In this document: one piece after another, positions 20,472 to 29,965 of the stretch | How positions within the stretch are numbered: position 1 is the first letter of the stretch | Layout of the letters: each line of letters starts with the position of its first letter | Assembly: GCA_009801085.1 (NCBI GenBank) | Contig: VNWV01000012.1 | Span: forward strand, 372,001 to 436,000 | DNA from: Lasiodiplodia sp. COLG20 | Lineage: Eukaryota > Ascomycota > Dothideomycetes > Botryosphaeriales > Botryosphaeriaceae | Length of the DNA stretch: 64,000 bases | Direction: 5' to 3' | Program-made: the position numbers and the translations under genes | The notes under the pieces: model-generated | Database searches by the model: none | The model's input: only the letters and a program-made list of their open reading frames with translations | What the model was told of the DNA's origin: nothing

Positions 20472-21697
20472 ATGCTCGTACCGAAGAAGTACGTGCAGCT
20501 ATTCTGCTTTGTGTTTTTCTTTTCAAGCCTCTATCTCTACTGCAGCACTTCGTCCCATCCTTACCGCCTTGCTGTGCCCTTAGGTCATGTGGTAGGATTA
20601 TCAAATCATGCCGATGCTGACGCCCCCGAGCCGGCGAACTCCACGCTGGGCTTCGGTGCCATCTACGCTGTCTCTGCGACAGACTCACCTCGGAGAGCAA
20701 GGTTGATACAAGCCGCAAATGTTACTGAGATAGATCTCACTGTTCCAACCCTACCGCAATGGACGGCAGATGACGAAACAACGTTTCGAGCCGGCTTGAA
20801 AGAGCAAGACCGTGACGCCGGACATGGCTCGATAATGGCCTGGTTCTCGCATATCCACATCCTAAAGCTGTAAGATACAAGTGTTGAGTAATGAGCAGAG
20901 GGAGATGGTCTGACCGCAGGGCTAGGTTCCTCGAGTCAGGACTGGAGACAGCCCTCATTCTGGAAGATGATGTGGACTGGGATGTCCGTCTTCGCACCGT
21001 GCAGGTTCCACAAATGGCGGCAGCAACTCGCACGCTCTTTCGGTCGCAGGCTGAGTACTACGGCAACAGCTCTGCCTGGGATCTCCTGTGGCTGGGTCAT
21101 TGTGGAGATTGGTTCCAGACGATCGACAAGGGGATAGGTCCAGGCCACCATTTCCCTTCCAACCTGACAGCGTTGGAGCACAAACTCTTCCGAGATAATA
21201 CTCTTCCCGATCGGCCGGATCTTCATCCGTACACCAAAAGCTTCTTGGATGCCCTGGAAATACCCGAGAAGACCCGTATTGTACACCGATCTCGCCTTCC
21301 TCTCTGCACCTTCGGCTATGCAGTGACGCGCTCGTCGGCGAAGTGGATAATCGAGGACCTTGCGTCGGTACAAAATCCTCCGGATCCGGCATATGACATG
21401 GCGGTCATGCATGGGTGTCGAAGAAGAGGCATGCGCTGCTACACGGTCAACCCGGAAGTATTCCACCACGTCATGGGCGACAGTCTTATAGCCGTAGCAG
21501 ATGCCAAGGAGGAAGTGCATCTCCCTCCCGTGGACGCAGAGGCTTTGGCCCAGAGCAGAAGTCGGAAGGAGACAAGTAATATCGACTGTGGGTTCTGGAG
21601 CGGCGACTTCGACTTCCAAGACGAGCAAAGGCTGGAGATGCTGCGAGAAGAGGTGGGACGACAAGGGAAATGCTTGAAACCGGACCGTCATCACTAA
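20472..21697 (+). CDS. Glycosyltransferase family 25-like type II membrane protein
   Basis: Predicted Golgi glycosyltransferase. Exons 20472-20869 and 20920-21697 give 391 aa. The ATG at 20472 puts the hydrophobic stretch YVQLFCFVFFFSSLYLYC at residues 8-25 as a signal anchor. Frame upstream of it is open but lacks sense. GT25 marks are IYAVSATDSPRRARLIQAA near the start of the lumenal domain and ALILEDDVDWDV, the acidic metal/donor-binding motif, just after the intron. LCTFGYAVTRSSAKWIIEDL and AYDMAVMHGC match the distal part of the family. Fungal GT25-like proteins are mostly uncharacterised, so the acceptor is unknown. Confidence 0.85.
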
Positions 21698-22679
21698 AAC
21701 ACTCATTGCTTCTTCGTACTGTATTCGTGTCGTTTTCTTGTCTTTTTTTCAATCATTCCTCCTCGAAAAACTTGGATAATAAAAATAATGATATCACCGG
21801 AGTCTTTGTGTTTCGCGGGAGGTTTTGCAACCCATCGTGATGTACGGGGTGCTGCAGCCGATGGCTAGCGCGAAGAATAGCAGAGATCTAGACCATAGCG
21901 TGGCTATGCCCCGGCTCTGCTTTAGAAAAGTAACATATGTGGGTAGCTGAAGCTATCGTCCGGACGAGAATGTTGAATTAAAAATAACTTCAGCTGCCCA
22001 TGATGAGCAAAAAGGCTAATCCATGGGCTGCGAGGGGGCTGTAGATCGTAAGTGCCTGTCGCTCATTGGCCGCGCTGCTGTTTAGTACATGCAGACGGAC
22101 ATGGGGTAACGGTCTAACGGAAGTCACATCGCAATGGCAAGCGGGGAAGATGCATGGGGAGACAAAATCATGCGATACGGTACACGCTGCTCTCCTGATC
22201 GGCATACCTCAGCCAGGCTGGTACTTGATGTCGTCTGTTTCTCAGCTGGACTTCAGAGCATCACATGGTGATGGTACACCACATGGACTCACTGGCGACG
22301 ACATCATGTGATCATGGTGGGACAAGCCGATGGACTCGAAGGTGCATGATTGACTGATGCACAGCGTGAGGTCGACAGAGACACGAGCCGGATCGGCAGC
22401 GATGCCGGATCAAGCAGCGCATCCTGTGGGAGGCGGCAGGCGGCAGGCGGCGTGAAACGTGGGCCATGGGACCCTGGGGCCAAAGCGAGAGAAGGGGCTC
22501 AATGATTATTTAGGCTTCGCTGTGATTGGCCGGGCTGAGTTCGGCAGAGAATATGACGATGGTCGCCGGCCCGCGGTTAAGGATGACAAACATCATCAAA
22601 GCTCGCCGTCCGCCCGCGACTCAAACATCTCGTCCTCCATCACCACCCTCCACCTGTATCGCTACCGCACACCACCGCC
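21698..22679. other. Intergenic region between GT25 and ISA1
   Basis: About 980 bp. Near 22255-22320 the motif CATCACATGGTGATG and related CATG/GATC palindromes cluster. A triple 7-bp repeat lies at 22431. No gene is seen. Confidence 0.5.
22431..22451. repeat. Three tandem copies of a 7-bp unit (AGGCGGC)
   Basis: Perfect 3 x 7-bp tandem repeat about 230 bp upstream of the ISA1 start. It is probably a replication-slippage tract. Confidence 0.8.
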
Positions 22680-23493
22680 ATGCCATTCTCGCGCTCTGCC
22701 ACCAGCGCGGTCGCTGCTGCGCCGTCGCTATTCCGCTTCGCCACCTCTACGTCACTCTCGGCCTCGAGAAGCTGTCCCCAATGCTTCCGCTCCATGTCAT
22801 CTGCCAGACAGACTCGCCATCTGCAGACTGCAAGCGCATACCAGCCCCACCATCTGCAGCCTCCGCCCGCACCTCCGAGGGGCTCTGGCATTCCCGATAC
22901 CTCCATTGCTGGCGGCAAGCCCGAGGTCCACGAGACACGCCCCCCGCGGCTGACCGAGCAGCGCGGGAGTCGCATCGCCGCCACCAGCGACAAGAAGAGC
23001 AGCGTCAGCGTGACCGAGGCTGAGGCCCAGAAGCCTAAGCCTGCATTCAACCCTGCACCTGCGCCGTCCCAGGCACCCTCCACGAGACCAAGCCGGTTCA
23101 AGTTCAAGCCCAAGAAGGCCGCCATGACCCTCACACCCGCTGCCGTCTCCGCGCTACGTGAGCTTCTGGACTCTCCTGAGCCCAAGTTGATTCGGGTTGG
23201 AACCAAGAGCAAGGGCTGCTCCGGCCTGGCATACCACCTCGAATACGTCGACAAGCCTGGCAAGTTTGATGATGCCGTTGAGCAGGACGGTGTCAAGGTC
23301 CTGATCGACTCCAAGGCTCTTATCCACATTCTCGGCAGCGAGATGGACTGGGTTGAGGATAAGCTCACCAGGAGATTCGTTTTCAAGAACCCCAACATCA
23401 GTAAGTTTGCCACGCGGCTTCTATCTACGATTTCATGCTAACAACCACGCAGCGGAGCAATGCGGATGTGGCGAGTCCTTCAGCATCAGTTAA
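22680..23493 (+). CDS. ISA1: Mitochondrial iron-sulfur cluster assembly protein Isa1 (A-type carrier)
   Basis: Matrix A-type Fe-S carrier needed for [4Fe-4S] maturation with Isa2 and Iba57. Exons 22680-23400 and 23453-23493 give 253 aa. The first ~45 residues are rich in Ser, Ala and Arg without acidic residues, fitting a mitochondrial presequence. A long Pro-rich linker follows. The HesB/IscA domain starts near residue 145 (MTLTPAAVSALRELLDSPEP) and has the three ligand Cys: GTKSKGCSG, then CGCGESF at the C-terminus, the latter in exon 2. The domain ends SFSIS at the stop, as usual. The linker of ~80 residues between presequence and domain is long but such spacers occur in filamentous fungi. 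Confidence 0.95.
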
Positions 23494-23626
23494 ATTCCCG
23501 GAATGACGCTTTAAGTTTCCTATTTCCATCACGAATGGCGTTGCATTGGGAAGGCGTTTTGCGGTCGACAACCACTCGACTGCACGGTCAATTTTCTACG
23601 GAATATCGGATATATCCCTCGGTGAT

Positions 23627-24068
23627 TTAGAATTTACCCGGCTTGAAGTCGACCACGCGGGCAGCCTCAACAAGGTCCTTCACAACACTCACGAACCCCA
23701 AATGCGCCGGATCCTTCTCTAGATAATACGTCCGGTCTTCATCATTTTCAAATTCCATCACAAAGGCGTGTGTGACGCCTCCCTGGGTACACGTAATCAG
23801 ATGGACGTGCTACTTGCGGGGCACATCGGCAACGCTTACCGCGAGGCCCTCGGGAGAATCGTTCCGCCCGCCGACGGCCGATTTGATGTAAGGCTTCTGG
23901 GAAGTGGGATGGATGCATTTGTCTTTCAAGGACATCAAATGATGGCAGATCTGGAGGATAATTAGAATCAGTACATAGAATAGTACTCGAACATATTCTT
24001 ACATCAGCGATTTTCTCTTCGGAGACTTCCGGCTTGAAGCCGAATTGGACAATGTGAACGATAGCCAT
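23627..24068 (-). CDS. Stress-responsive A/B-barrel (Dabb) domain protein
   Basis: Small alpha+beta barrel protein of the Dabb family, whose dimers bind small molecules; the fungal role is unknown. Exons 24068-24003, 23950-23840 and 23782-23627 give 110 aa, the full family length. Family blocks are MAIVHIVQFGFKPEV at the start, DKCIHPTSQKPYIKSAVGGRN in exon 2 with SPEGLA before the second splice, and GGVTHAFVMEFENDEDR, YYLEKDPAHLGFV and VVDFKPGKF at the end. Both introns are GT-AG, about 55 nt. It is convergent with ISA1, 133 bp from that stop codon. Confidence 0.9.
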
Positions 24069-24301
24069 GATTCCAGGTCCTCACAACTTCTTTGCGCCGT
24101 GTTCGTAAGTCTGAGGCCTTATAAGGACAGATTCCGATGATTTGGTGGGGTTGAGCTGCTTATGAATACTTTGTTGATGACGTTACGCCATGCGGAATAG
24201 CTGCCGGCTGGCGGGCCGGAAACCGACATCATGCCAGAGCTCTACCGCCTACCCTGCATCACCACCACGTTGCAGACCCCGAAGACGTTACCAACCCAGC
24301 A

Positions 24302-25342
24302 ATGGCAGACTCACCGCCTCCGCAAGTCCTTCTAATCATCCGCTTCACAGCCTCGATTCCGGATCTACCGCTTCCCATCTCTACACCCAAGACAACCACA
24401 ACCCTCTCCCTCAAGCAGCTCATCCGCCAGCACATCCCTGCCGCTCACGCAACCTCCCGCCTCCGCCTCATCCATGCCGGCAAGGTCCTAGCGGATACCG
24501 CACCTCTCACGACAAGCCTCAGCCTACCGCCACCGCCGCCCCCTCGCGCCAAACCGCCTCCCAGCAACGATGTCAAAGGAAAGGGCAAGGAGCGCGCGAC
24601 GCAGGAAGATGACAACGCACCGGAGCCGCGCAAGGTCTACATACACTGCTCGATCGGCGACACGCTGACGCCGTCCGCCCTCACGGCCGAAGCCACCTCC
24701 GCCGCCGAGGCCGAGGCCGCGCTCGAAGCTGCGTTTAGTAGCGGTGGTGGCACCCGTACTGCAGCAACATTACTACCTGGGAGCGGTGGAGCTTCCGGTT
24801 CGAGCAGTGGCGGGACCTCTGCCGCTCAATCAGGTGCTATCGGCGAGCCGGGCATCTCCTCGTCTTCGACGACAGCGACAGCTACGACGGTGGACGCCGC
24901 CCCGCGCGGCTTCGACCGCCTGCTCAACACGGGCTTCACGCCGGCCGAGGTGCAGCAGCTGCGCTCGCAGTTCCGCGCGAACCTGTCGTTCACGCACACG
25001 CCCGACACCATGCCGTCGCCCGAGGAGATCAGGGTCATGGAGGACCGGTGGCTGGACAACGACGGCGGTGGCGGTAGGCCCGGCGGCACCGTGACGGACG
25101 GCGCTACTGGAGGCGAGGGCGGCGAAGCTGGCGGCGGTGGCGGCTGGGGCACTGCGACGTGGTCGGATAATGGCGGGCTGGATGATATGCTGTACGGGAA
25201 TGTGGTGGGCTTCTTTTGGCCGCTCGGGGCGCTGGGATGGGGCTTTAGGGAGGAGGGCGTGTGGAGTAGGAGGCGGCAGATCGCGGTGTTGACGGGGTTC
25301 TTGTTGAATATCATATTCGGCTTCTTGAAGCTGTCAGGGTGA
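24302..25342 (+). CDS. DSC3: Dsc E3 ubiquitin ligase complex subunit 3 (DUF2407)
   Basis: Membrane subunit of the Golgi/endosome Dsc (Tul1) ubiquitin ligase, which in fungi activates the sterol regulator SREBP. One exon, 346 aa. The N-terminal ubiquitin-like half reads LLIIRFTASIPDLPL, then TLSLKQLIRQHIP and RLRLIHAGKVLADTAPL (residues about 9-70). After a Pro/charged linker comes VYIHCSIGD. Gly/Ser/Ala-rich low complexity spans about 130-200. The DUF2407 C-terminal block begins GFDRLLNTGFTPAEVQQLRS and FRANLSF, then MEDRWLDN, followed by two membrane segments (NVVGFFWPLGALGWGF and IAVLTGFLLNIIFGFL). The GC-rich low-complexity stretch causes long shadow frames. Confidence 0.92.
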   Translation: MADSPPPQVLLIIRFTASIPDLPLPISTPKTTTTLSLKQLIRQHIPAAHATSRLRLIHAGKVLADTAPLTTSLSLPPPPPPRAKPPPSNDVKGKGKERATQEDDNAPEPRKVYIHCSIGDTLTPSALTAEATSAAEAEAALEAAFSSGGGTRTAATLLPGSGGASGSSSGGTSAAQSGAIGEPGISSSSTTATATTVDAAPRGFDRLLNTGFTPAEVQQLRSQFRANLSFTHTPDTMPSPEEIRVMEDRWLDNDGGGGRPGGTVTDGATGGEGGEAGGGGGWGTATWSDNGGLDDMLYGNVVGFFWPLGALGWGFREEGVWSRRRQIAVLTGFLLNIIFGFLKLSG

Positions 25343-25531
25343 GAGGCTGGGAGGCTGCACGATGATGCATGGGCTCGGAGTTCGAAGCGCCTATGGTTTT
25401 TTGTTTTATTTTTTGACATCTATGTAATCTCATGATACCCGCTGCTATGCAGCTCTACTCTTTGGCAGAAGAGATATAATTCTACAGGTACTGTCCTGAG
25501 TTGAACGACGTATTGAGATCTTATTCTTTTT

Positions 25532-26386
25532 TTATGACCGGGTTATTTTGTCCAGCTCATCTACAATTACCTTGGTAGCCCAATCGAGGACCTTGCCCAT
25601 ATCTTCAGCGGCATCTTTGGGCATGGCTTTGATGCCTATTCTTTTACAAACCTCGTCATCTACCTCGCCATTGATATCGCCCTCTTTGAATAAGAACTTG
25701 TGATCCTTGACATAGTTTGGCCACACGATATCATCCACATAACCTGGCGGGTCCTCCCAGAAGCCTTCCAGCGTGACATATCCAGACCGCGCCTCTCGCC
25801 TACGCTTAGCCGTCTGATAGTTCGTGCGCAGGAATAGCTTCACGTCAAATTGGTCCCTTATACCCAGCTCCGCCATCTCCTCCGAGAACAGCAAAAAGCC
25901 GTCCACCATGGCAATCCTGCGGCCGCCCAGCCTCTCCGCCACGCCGGCCTGCTCGAAGAACCGCCGCACGCGCGCCCTGCAGCGCTCGATGGCCTCGGCC
26001 GCGATGCCGCACTCGCCGACGGCGTTCTTGTCCTCCTTGCTGACGAAGTCGGGCGGCGGCTCGCCGTGCGCGTGCATGTGGGCGAGCGCGGCGCGCAGCG
26101 CGGGGACGTCGATGGCGCCCAGGCAGTCCCAGTCCTGGATGCCCTTGTCGTTGACCGGGATCTGCGAGTCGTGCTTGTAGAAGTCGTCGAGGTGCAGGAT
26201 GTACGCGTTCGGCAGGATGTCGCGCAGCAGGCGGGCGAGCGTCGTCTTGCCGCTGCTGGAGGGCCCGGACAGGCCGAGGAGGACGGCGGGCGGCGGCGGC
26301 GACGTCGGGTTGGCGGTGCTGCTGTTGCCGGCGGTGAGGTCAAAGGTGCCCGGGCCCGGGGCGTCCGTCTGCGCGATGTCTGCCAT
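25532..26386 (-). CDS. NRK1: Nicotinamide riboside kinase (Nrk1)
   Basis: Cytosolic kinase that phosphorylates nicotinamide riboside (and nicotinic acid riboside) to the mononucleotide in NAD salvage. One exon, 284 aa from the ATG at 26386. An in-frame ATG at 26449 would give 305 aa and cannot be excluded. The Walker A motif is GPSSSGKTTLARLL (residues about 39-52). LHLDDFYKHDSQIPV holds the substrate-binding Asp, and QDWDCLGAIDVPAL follows. MVDGFLLF starts the next strand. FLRTNYQTAKRRREAR is the lid region. The N-terminal ~35 residues are a nonconserved Pro/Thr-rich extension. Divergent from the ARMH3-like gene. Confidence 0.92.
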   Translation of the reverse strand: MADIAQTDAPGPGTFDLTAGNSSTANPTSPPPPAVLLGLSGPSSSGKTTLARLLRDILPNAYILHLDDFYKHDSQIPVNDKGIQDWDCLGAIDVPALRAALAHMHAHGEPPPDFVSKEDKNAVGECGIAAEAIERCRARVRRFFEQAGVAERLGGRRIAMVDGFLLFSEEMAELGIRDQFDVKLFLRTNYQTAKRRREARSGYVTLEGFWEDPPGYVDDIVWPNYVKDHKFLFKEGDINGEVDDEVCKRIGIKAMPKDAAEDMGKVLDWATKVIVDELDKITRS

Positions 26387-26449
26387 TTGCGCGGCGGAGA
26401 GGTGGGTTGGCGGGGAGGACCGGGCGGTGGGGTGGTTGTGGGAGACCAT

Positions 26450-26793
26450 TTGGCGGGACAGTAACGGGCCTCCGCCGGGCTCTCGTCCGGGGACAGGGTC
26501 GCGCGAGGGTCCGCAGCGGAGGTAAGGGGGGCCAGAAAGTGGATTTCTCCCTTTTTCTCGAGGCGGTTGAGGCCGTTGCAGGAACGGAGGGGCAGCGCAA
26601 GGCACCTGGCAGATGGACCCCGCGCCGGGGAGCGGCCTATGACGATTGGTGCGGCGGCCTTGCGGCAAGCAGGCACAGGGCAGATCTGGCGCGGAAATTG
26701 GGGCTGCCCCAGGTGAGCGCAACACACCTGCGTGTCCTTAGTCTCCGGCCTCCGGCACAAACGAGCGAAACATCGCCCAGCTAGCTCTCTGAG
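26450..26793. other. Divergent promoter region NRK1/ARMH3-like gene
   Basis: About 340 bp, GC-rich. The minus-strand open frame continues through it from NRK1 but has no family sequence. No clear regulatory motif was recognised. Confidence 0.5.
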
Positions 26794-29118
26794 ATGGAGC
26801 CGTCGCCGCTGACCCAGGTGTCTCGCCCAGACACGTTCCAGCCCAAAATCGTCAAGCTTTACGAGGCTCTCTTCCAGCTCCCCAATGCTGACGAGGACCA
26901 CGACTATGAACAATCCGAGGGCTTCTGGCAGGAGTTCTTCCTGCTCAAGCCGGACCCCCCGAGCTTGCGACTCGTCTTGCAGGGCCTGAATGCCGACCAG
27001 ATGTTGCACCTCCAGGTAAATCAAGGCTCCCGAAGCAATCTCAGCTGTGCCTCGCATCCATGCTCACCACAATATTGCTGGAAAGGCTCCCGCGCAGCAG
27101 CTCTTCTCACGCGCAATTGATCGCGTGCAAGCCGCCAAAGCTCCGTCTGACGAGATCGCGCTCGATGTAAGACCGACCGACCCCGCCGTTTGCGTCTCTT
27201 TCGCTTTCCAGAAAACCCGCCGACTTACGAACTAGACTTTGACAGTCTTCTTAGGCGCCGTGCTGAGCAAGAAGTACACCAATCCGAGCTCCGATATCCT
27301 CTCCGTGCTCGCAGGCCTCGATGATGCCGATGCCGTCCTTAGCGACCTGGTGGCTGCCTTGGACAATATCATTCGGAGTGGACGGAATAGTGAGTCTCCT
27401 TGAAAGATCGTGGAAGACCGATGGGAATCCCCTCTTCTGGTTGGAAGGCATGTTGACGCCAGGATAGTACAAATCCGCAGGAAGGCCATCCGTGTGGCTC
27501 TTTCCATTACTTCAGGAGCGTATTCGACTGGCCTGATTTCGTACTTCACACATCGTGATCTATTCCCATCATTGATGAAGGTATGGAGGCAAGACATAGT
27601 CTCGCAATTGCTGTGCTAATGAATTTATACAGTTTGTTCAAGACTCTGAGCTGTCGGGCGAGATCTCCGAACCATTCATTCTCCTGGGACTTCTGGCCAA
27701 CTACAACAAGTTCGAATTCCAAAACCCCTACCGGCTGCGCCTTGACGACTTCGTCAATGATGTGGCCATCAAGAAGACAGTTCAATGCGTGGGAAACACT
27801 TGTCGCGACCTGAGGGACAGATACGTTGCTGTGCAGGATGACACCCCTGAGGCTTGGTCAATTGGAACTGCTCTCAGCTATGTGGGCTTGGGTGCCCTGA
27901 CTGGCTCTCGTCCTGCGTCACCCGCCCCCTCTCCGGAAGAGGCACAGTCTCTGTTCACTACCTTGTACGTTACTTCTCAATTTCAGTTAATGAAGATCAA
28001 ACTGACGATCACTGCAGGCCTGGCCCAGAAGCCGCCATTCTCCTTTCCGCCTATGATTTCGCGAACGCAAACAAGCTGTTCTGCTTCAACCTGATCAATT
28101 TACCGGCTGCGAGCAAGACGGACATTACTCCTTTCAGCGCTTTCCTTTCTCTCACGTCTTATCTCTTTCAGCATGCCCACCGTTCGGCAAGAACAGCTCT
28201 CTATTCTCACGTGAATCTCTACATTCTGCAGATTGTCATTGAAGATCCCGCGCTTGCGAAGCGGATATGCAGCGAGGAAAGCAAAACTCCGGTCAGGCTC
28301 TGCAGGCAGAGACAGCCCTATCTGCCTGTTGTGCGGACAGAGAGGGTCCTGGCAGCGTACATTCTGGACATCATGATTGATGGCATTAACCACAACCTTC
28401 GGCGTCGCCTTGACACCGAGTACTACATGTATGACTTGAATTCCATATGTAGAAGAACTGGCGCTGATTTACTTAGTCTCTGTTTGGGAGTCATACTACG
28501 CATCATCTCTTTCCTGGCAAGATCCCGGATACGATTTGGTAAGAGATACACTAGTTCACGCCGTCTCAGACCCTGTACTCACCACAAAAAGTCTACCACT
28601 GGTCCGAGTTGTGGCGATCGCTTCTCTCATTCATCCGGTTCCTAACCACATACGCCAACGACATCAAGTCGCTCCGTGAATCCAGTCGCCTGATCGACGA
28701 CACGGTGAACCTCATCGCCCTCTCCCTATCTGCCGGCGAGTCTTTCCTCCCTGATGCGGCAGCATACGACGATCTTTTCTATAAGCTGGTCGAAACGGGC
28801 GACATCCTCACCAAGTTCCGCGATGCCTACGAACTTTCCAAGCAGTCTAGCTCGAACTCGATCGAGACCTTGGTCAGCGTATCGAAGCACTACCACGCGC
28901 TACTGGAAGGCGATGAGAAGGGCAAGGTCAAGAGCAAGAACCTTAGCCCGAGAGAGGTTAGTAAGGTTATCAAGCAAGGCTATGAGACCCTTTCCATCCA
29001 GGCTAGAGAGGACCTGGACCACTGGGAGAGGTACCGTGAGGCGGACCACAAGGTCATGCTCAAGAAGGTCTCGAGGGCAGCGGTGGAGGATGCTAAGATG
29101 TTGGTTGCCGAAAAATGA
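26794..29118 (+). CDS. DUF1741 / ARMH3-like (C10orf76 family) armadillo-helical protein
   Basis: Conserved helical-repeat protein; the human relative ARMH3 supports PI4KB and GBF1 at the Golgi, and the fungal role is inferred from that only. Eight exons: 26794-27015, 27086-27166, 27236-27389, 27468-27580, 27633-27964, 28018-28428, 28477-28538 and 28592-29118, giving 633 aa. It begins with the family signature RPDTFQPKIVKLYEALF and EGFWQEFFLLKP. Later blocks are LSKKYTNPSSDILSVLAGLD, SYFTHRDLFPSLMK, LLANYNKFEFQNPYRLRLDD, VRLCRQRQPYLPVVRTERV and NLSPREVSKVIKQGYETLSI. The 48-nt sixth intron lacks a stop and is a multiple of three, so read-through is possible, but splicing restores the family sequence. 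Confidence 0.9.
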
Positions 29119-29965
29119 TTATCTTCATGGTAGGTGGTGATCATGGGAAAGGGCTGCGTTTATGTGGAACAACTTGTACTGGAACGGAAAATTTAGACGG
29201 CTTTACCCTTGCTTTGGGTTCGGAACTAACTGTCGTGTCCGGATTCTTCCCGCTCCCCAAGTCCTCGGCCTTGGTTTGGGGACGTGGCGAATTTTTTTGG
29301 TTGAACATGAAATCGTCCGGTAGGCTTAACGGAAGATACCGAGAAGCTAATGGGCGCCGTTTTGTGTATTTCGGTAATGATCTATTCCTCCATGGATTTG
29401 CTTCCATGGTCTATGTTCTTCTTTCCGGCAATAAGGTAAGTTGAGGACTGTATATATGCATCGAGAGCTCAATTCTTCTGTTCACAGGTGCGATTCCGTT
29501 GGATATTGATGGCCCTATACTCAGAAAGCTGTACATTATCCAGAACATCATCGCATTAGGCATGTTCTCAATCTGCCGTGCGGCTTTTGTTGCCGAATTC
29601 TTGACAGAAAGGACCCTGATTCAACAAGACGACCGATTTGGATACTAAAACTCAACTACCGAGATTTCAAAGACCCTTGAACCATCCATATCGTACCAGT
29701 AAAATCTGTCGATGAGTACCCATACCCACGCCTATATTAGATCCCTATGGCAAGATTAATGTTCCTGTCAAAACATCCCTCCCCTTGCAGCTATAAAACG
29801 ATGTAGCTGGCATACCCACACTGATTCACGACTGGCGAACAAGAGTTGAGGATAAGTGACCCGAACGATAGCACATCACACGGAAGCCGATGACGACAAA
29901 AATCAAAACGGCATATAGAAGTGTCAGCAAACCGGTAGTTCGTGGTCAGTTTGATCATTGACAAC
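29119..29965. other. Intergenic region downstream of the ARMH3-like gene
   Basis: About 850 bp, moderately AT-rich. No gene, tRNA or clear repeat was recognised. Confidence 0.5.

Noticed and set aside
22255..22320. Cluster of CATG/GATC palindromes
   Set aside because: Short and imperfect; without recurrence elsewhere I could not separate it from chance.
25858..27057. 399-aa minus-strand frame over NRK1 and the ARMH3-like 5' end
   Set aside because: NRK1 is recognised in another frame and the N-terminal part is the antisense of the ARMH3 start.
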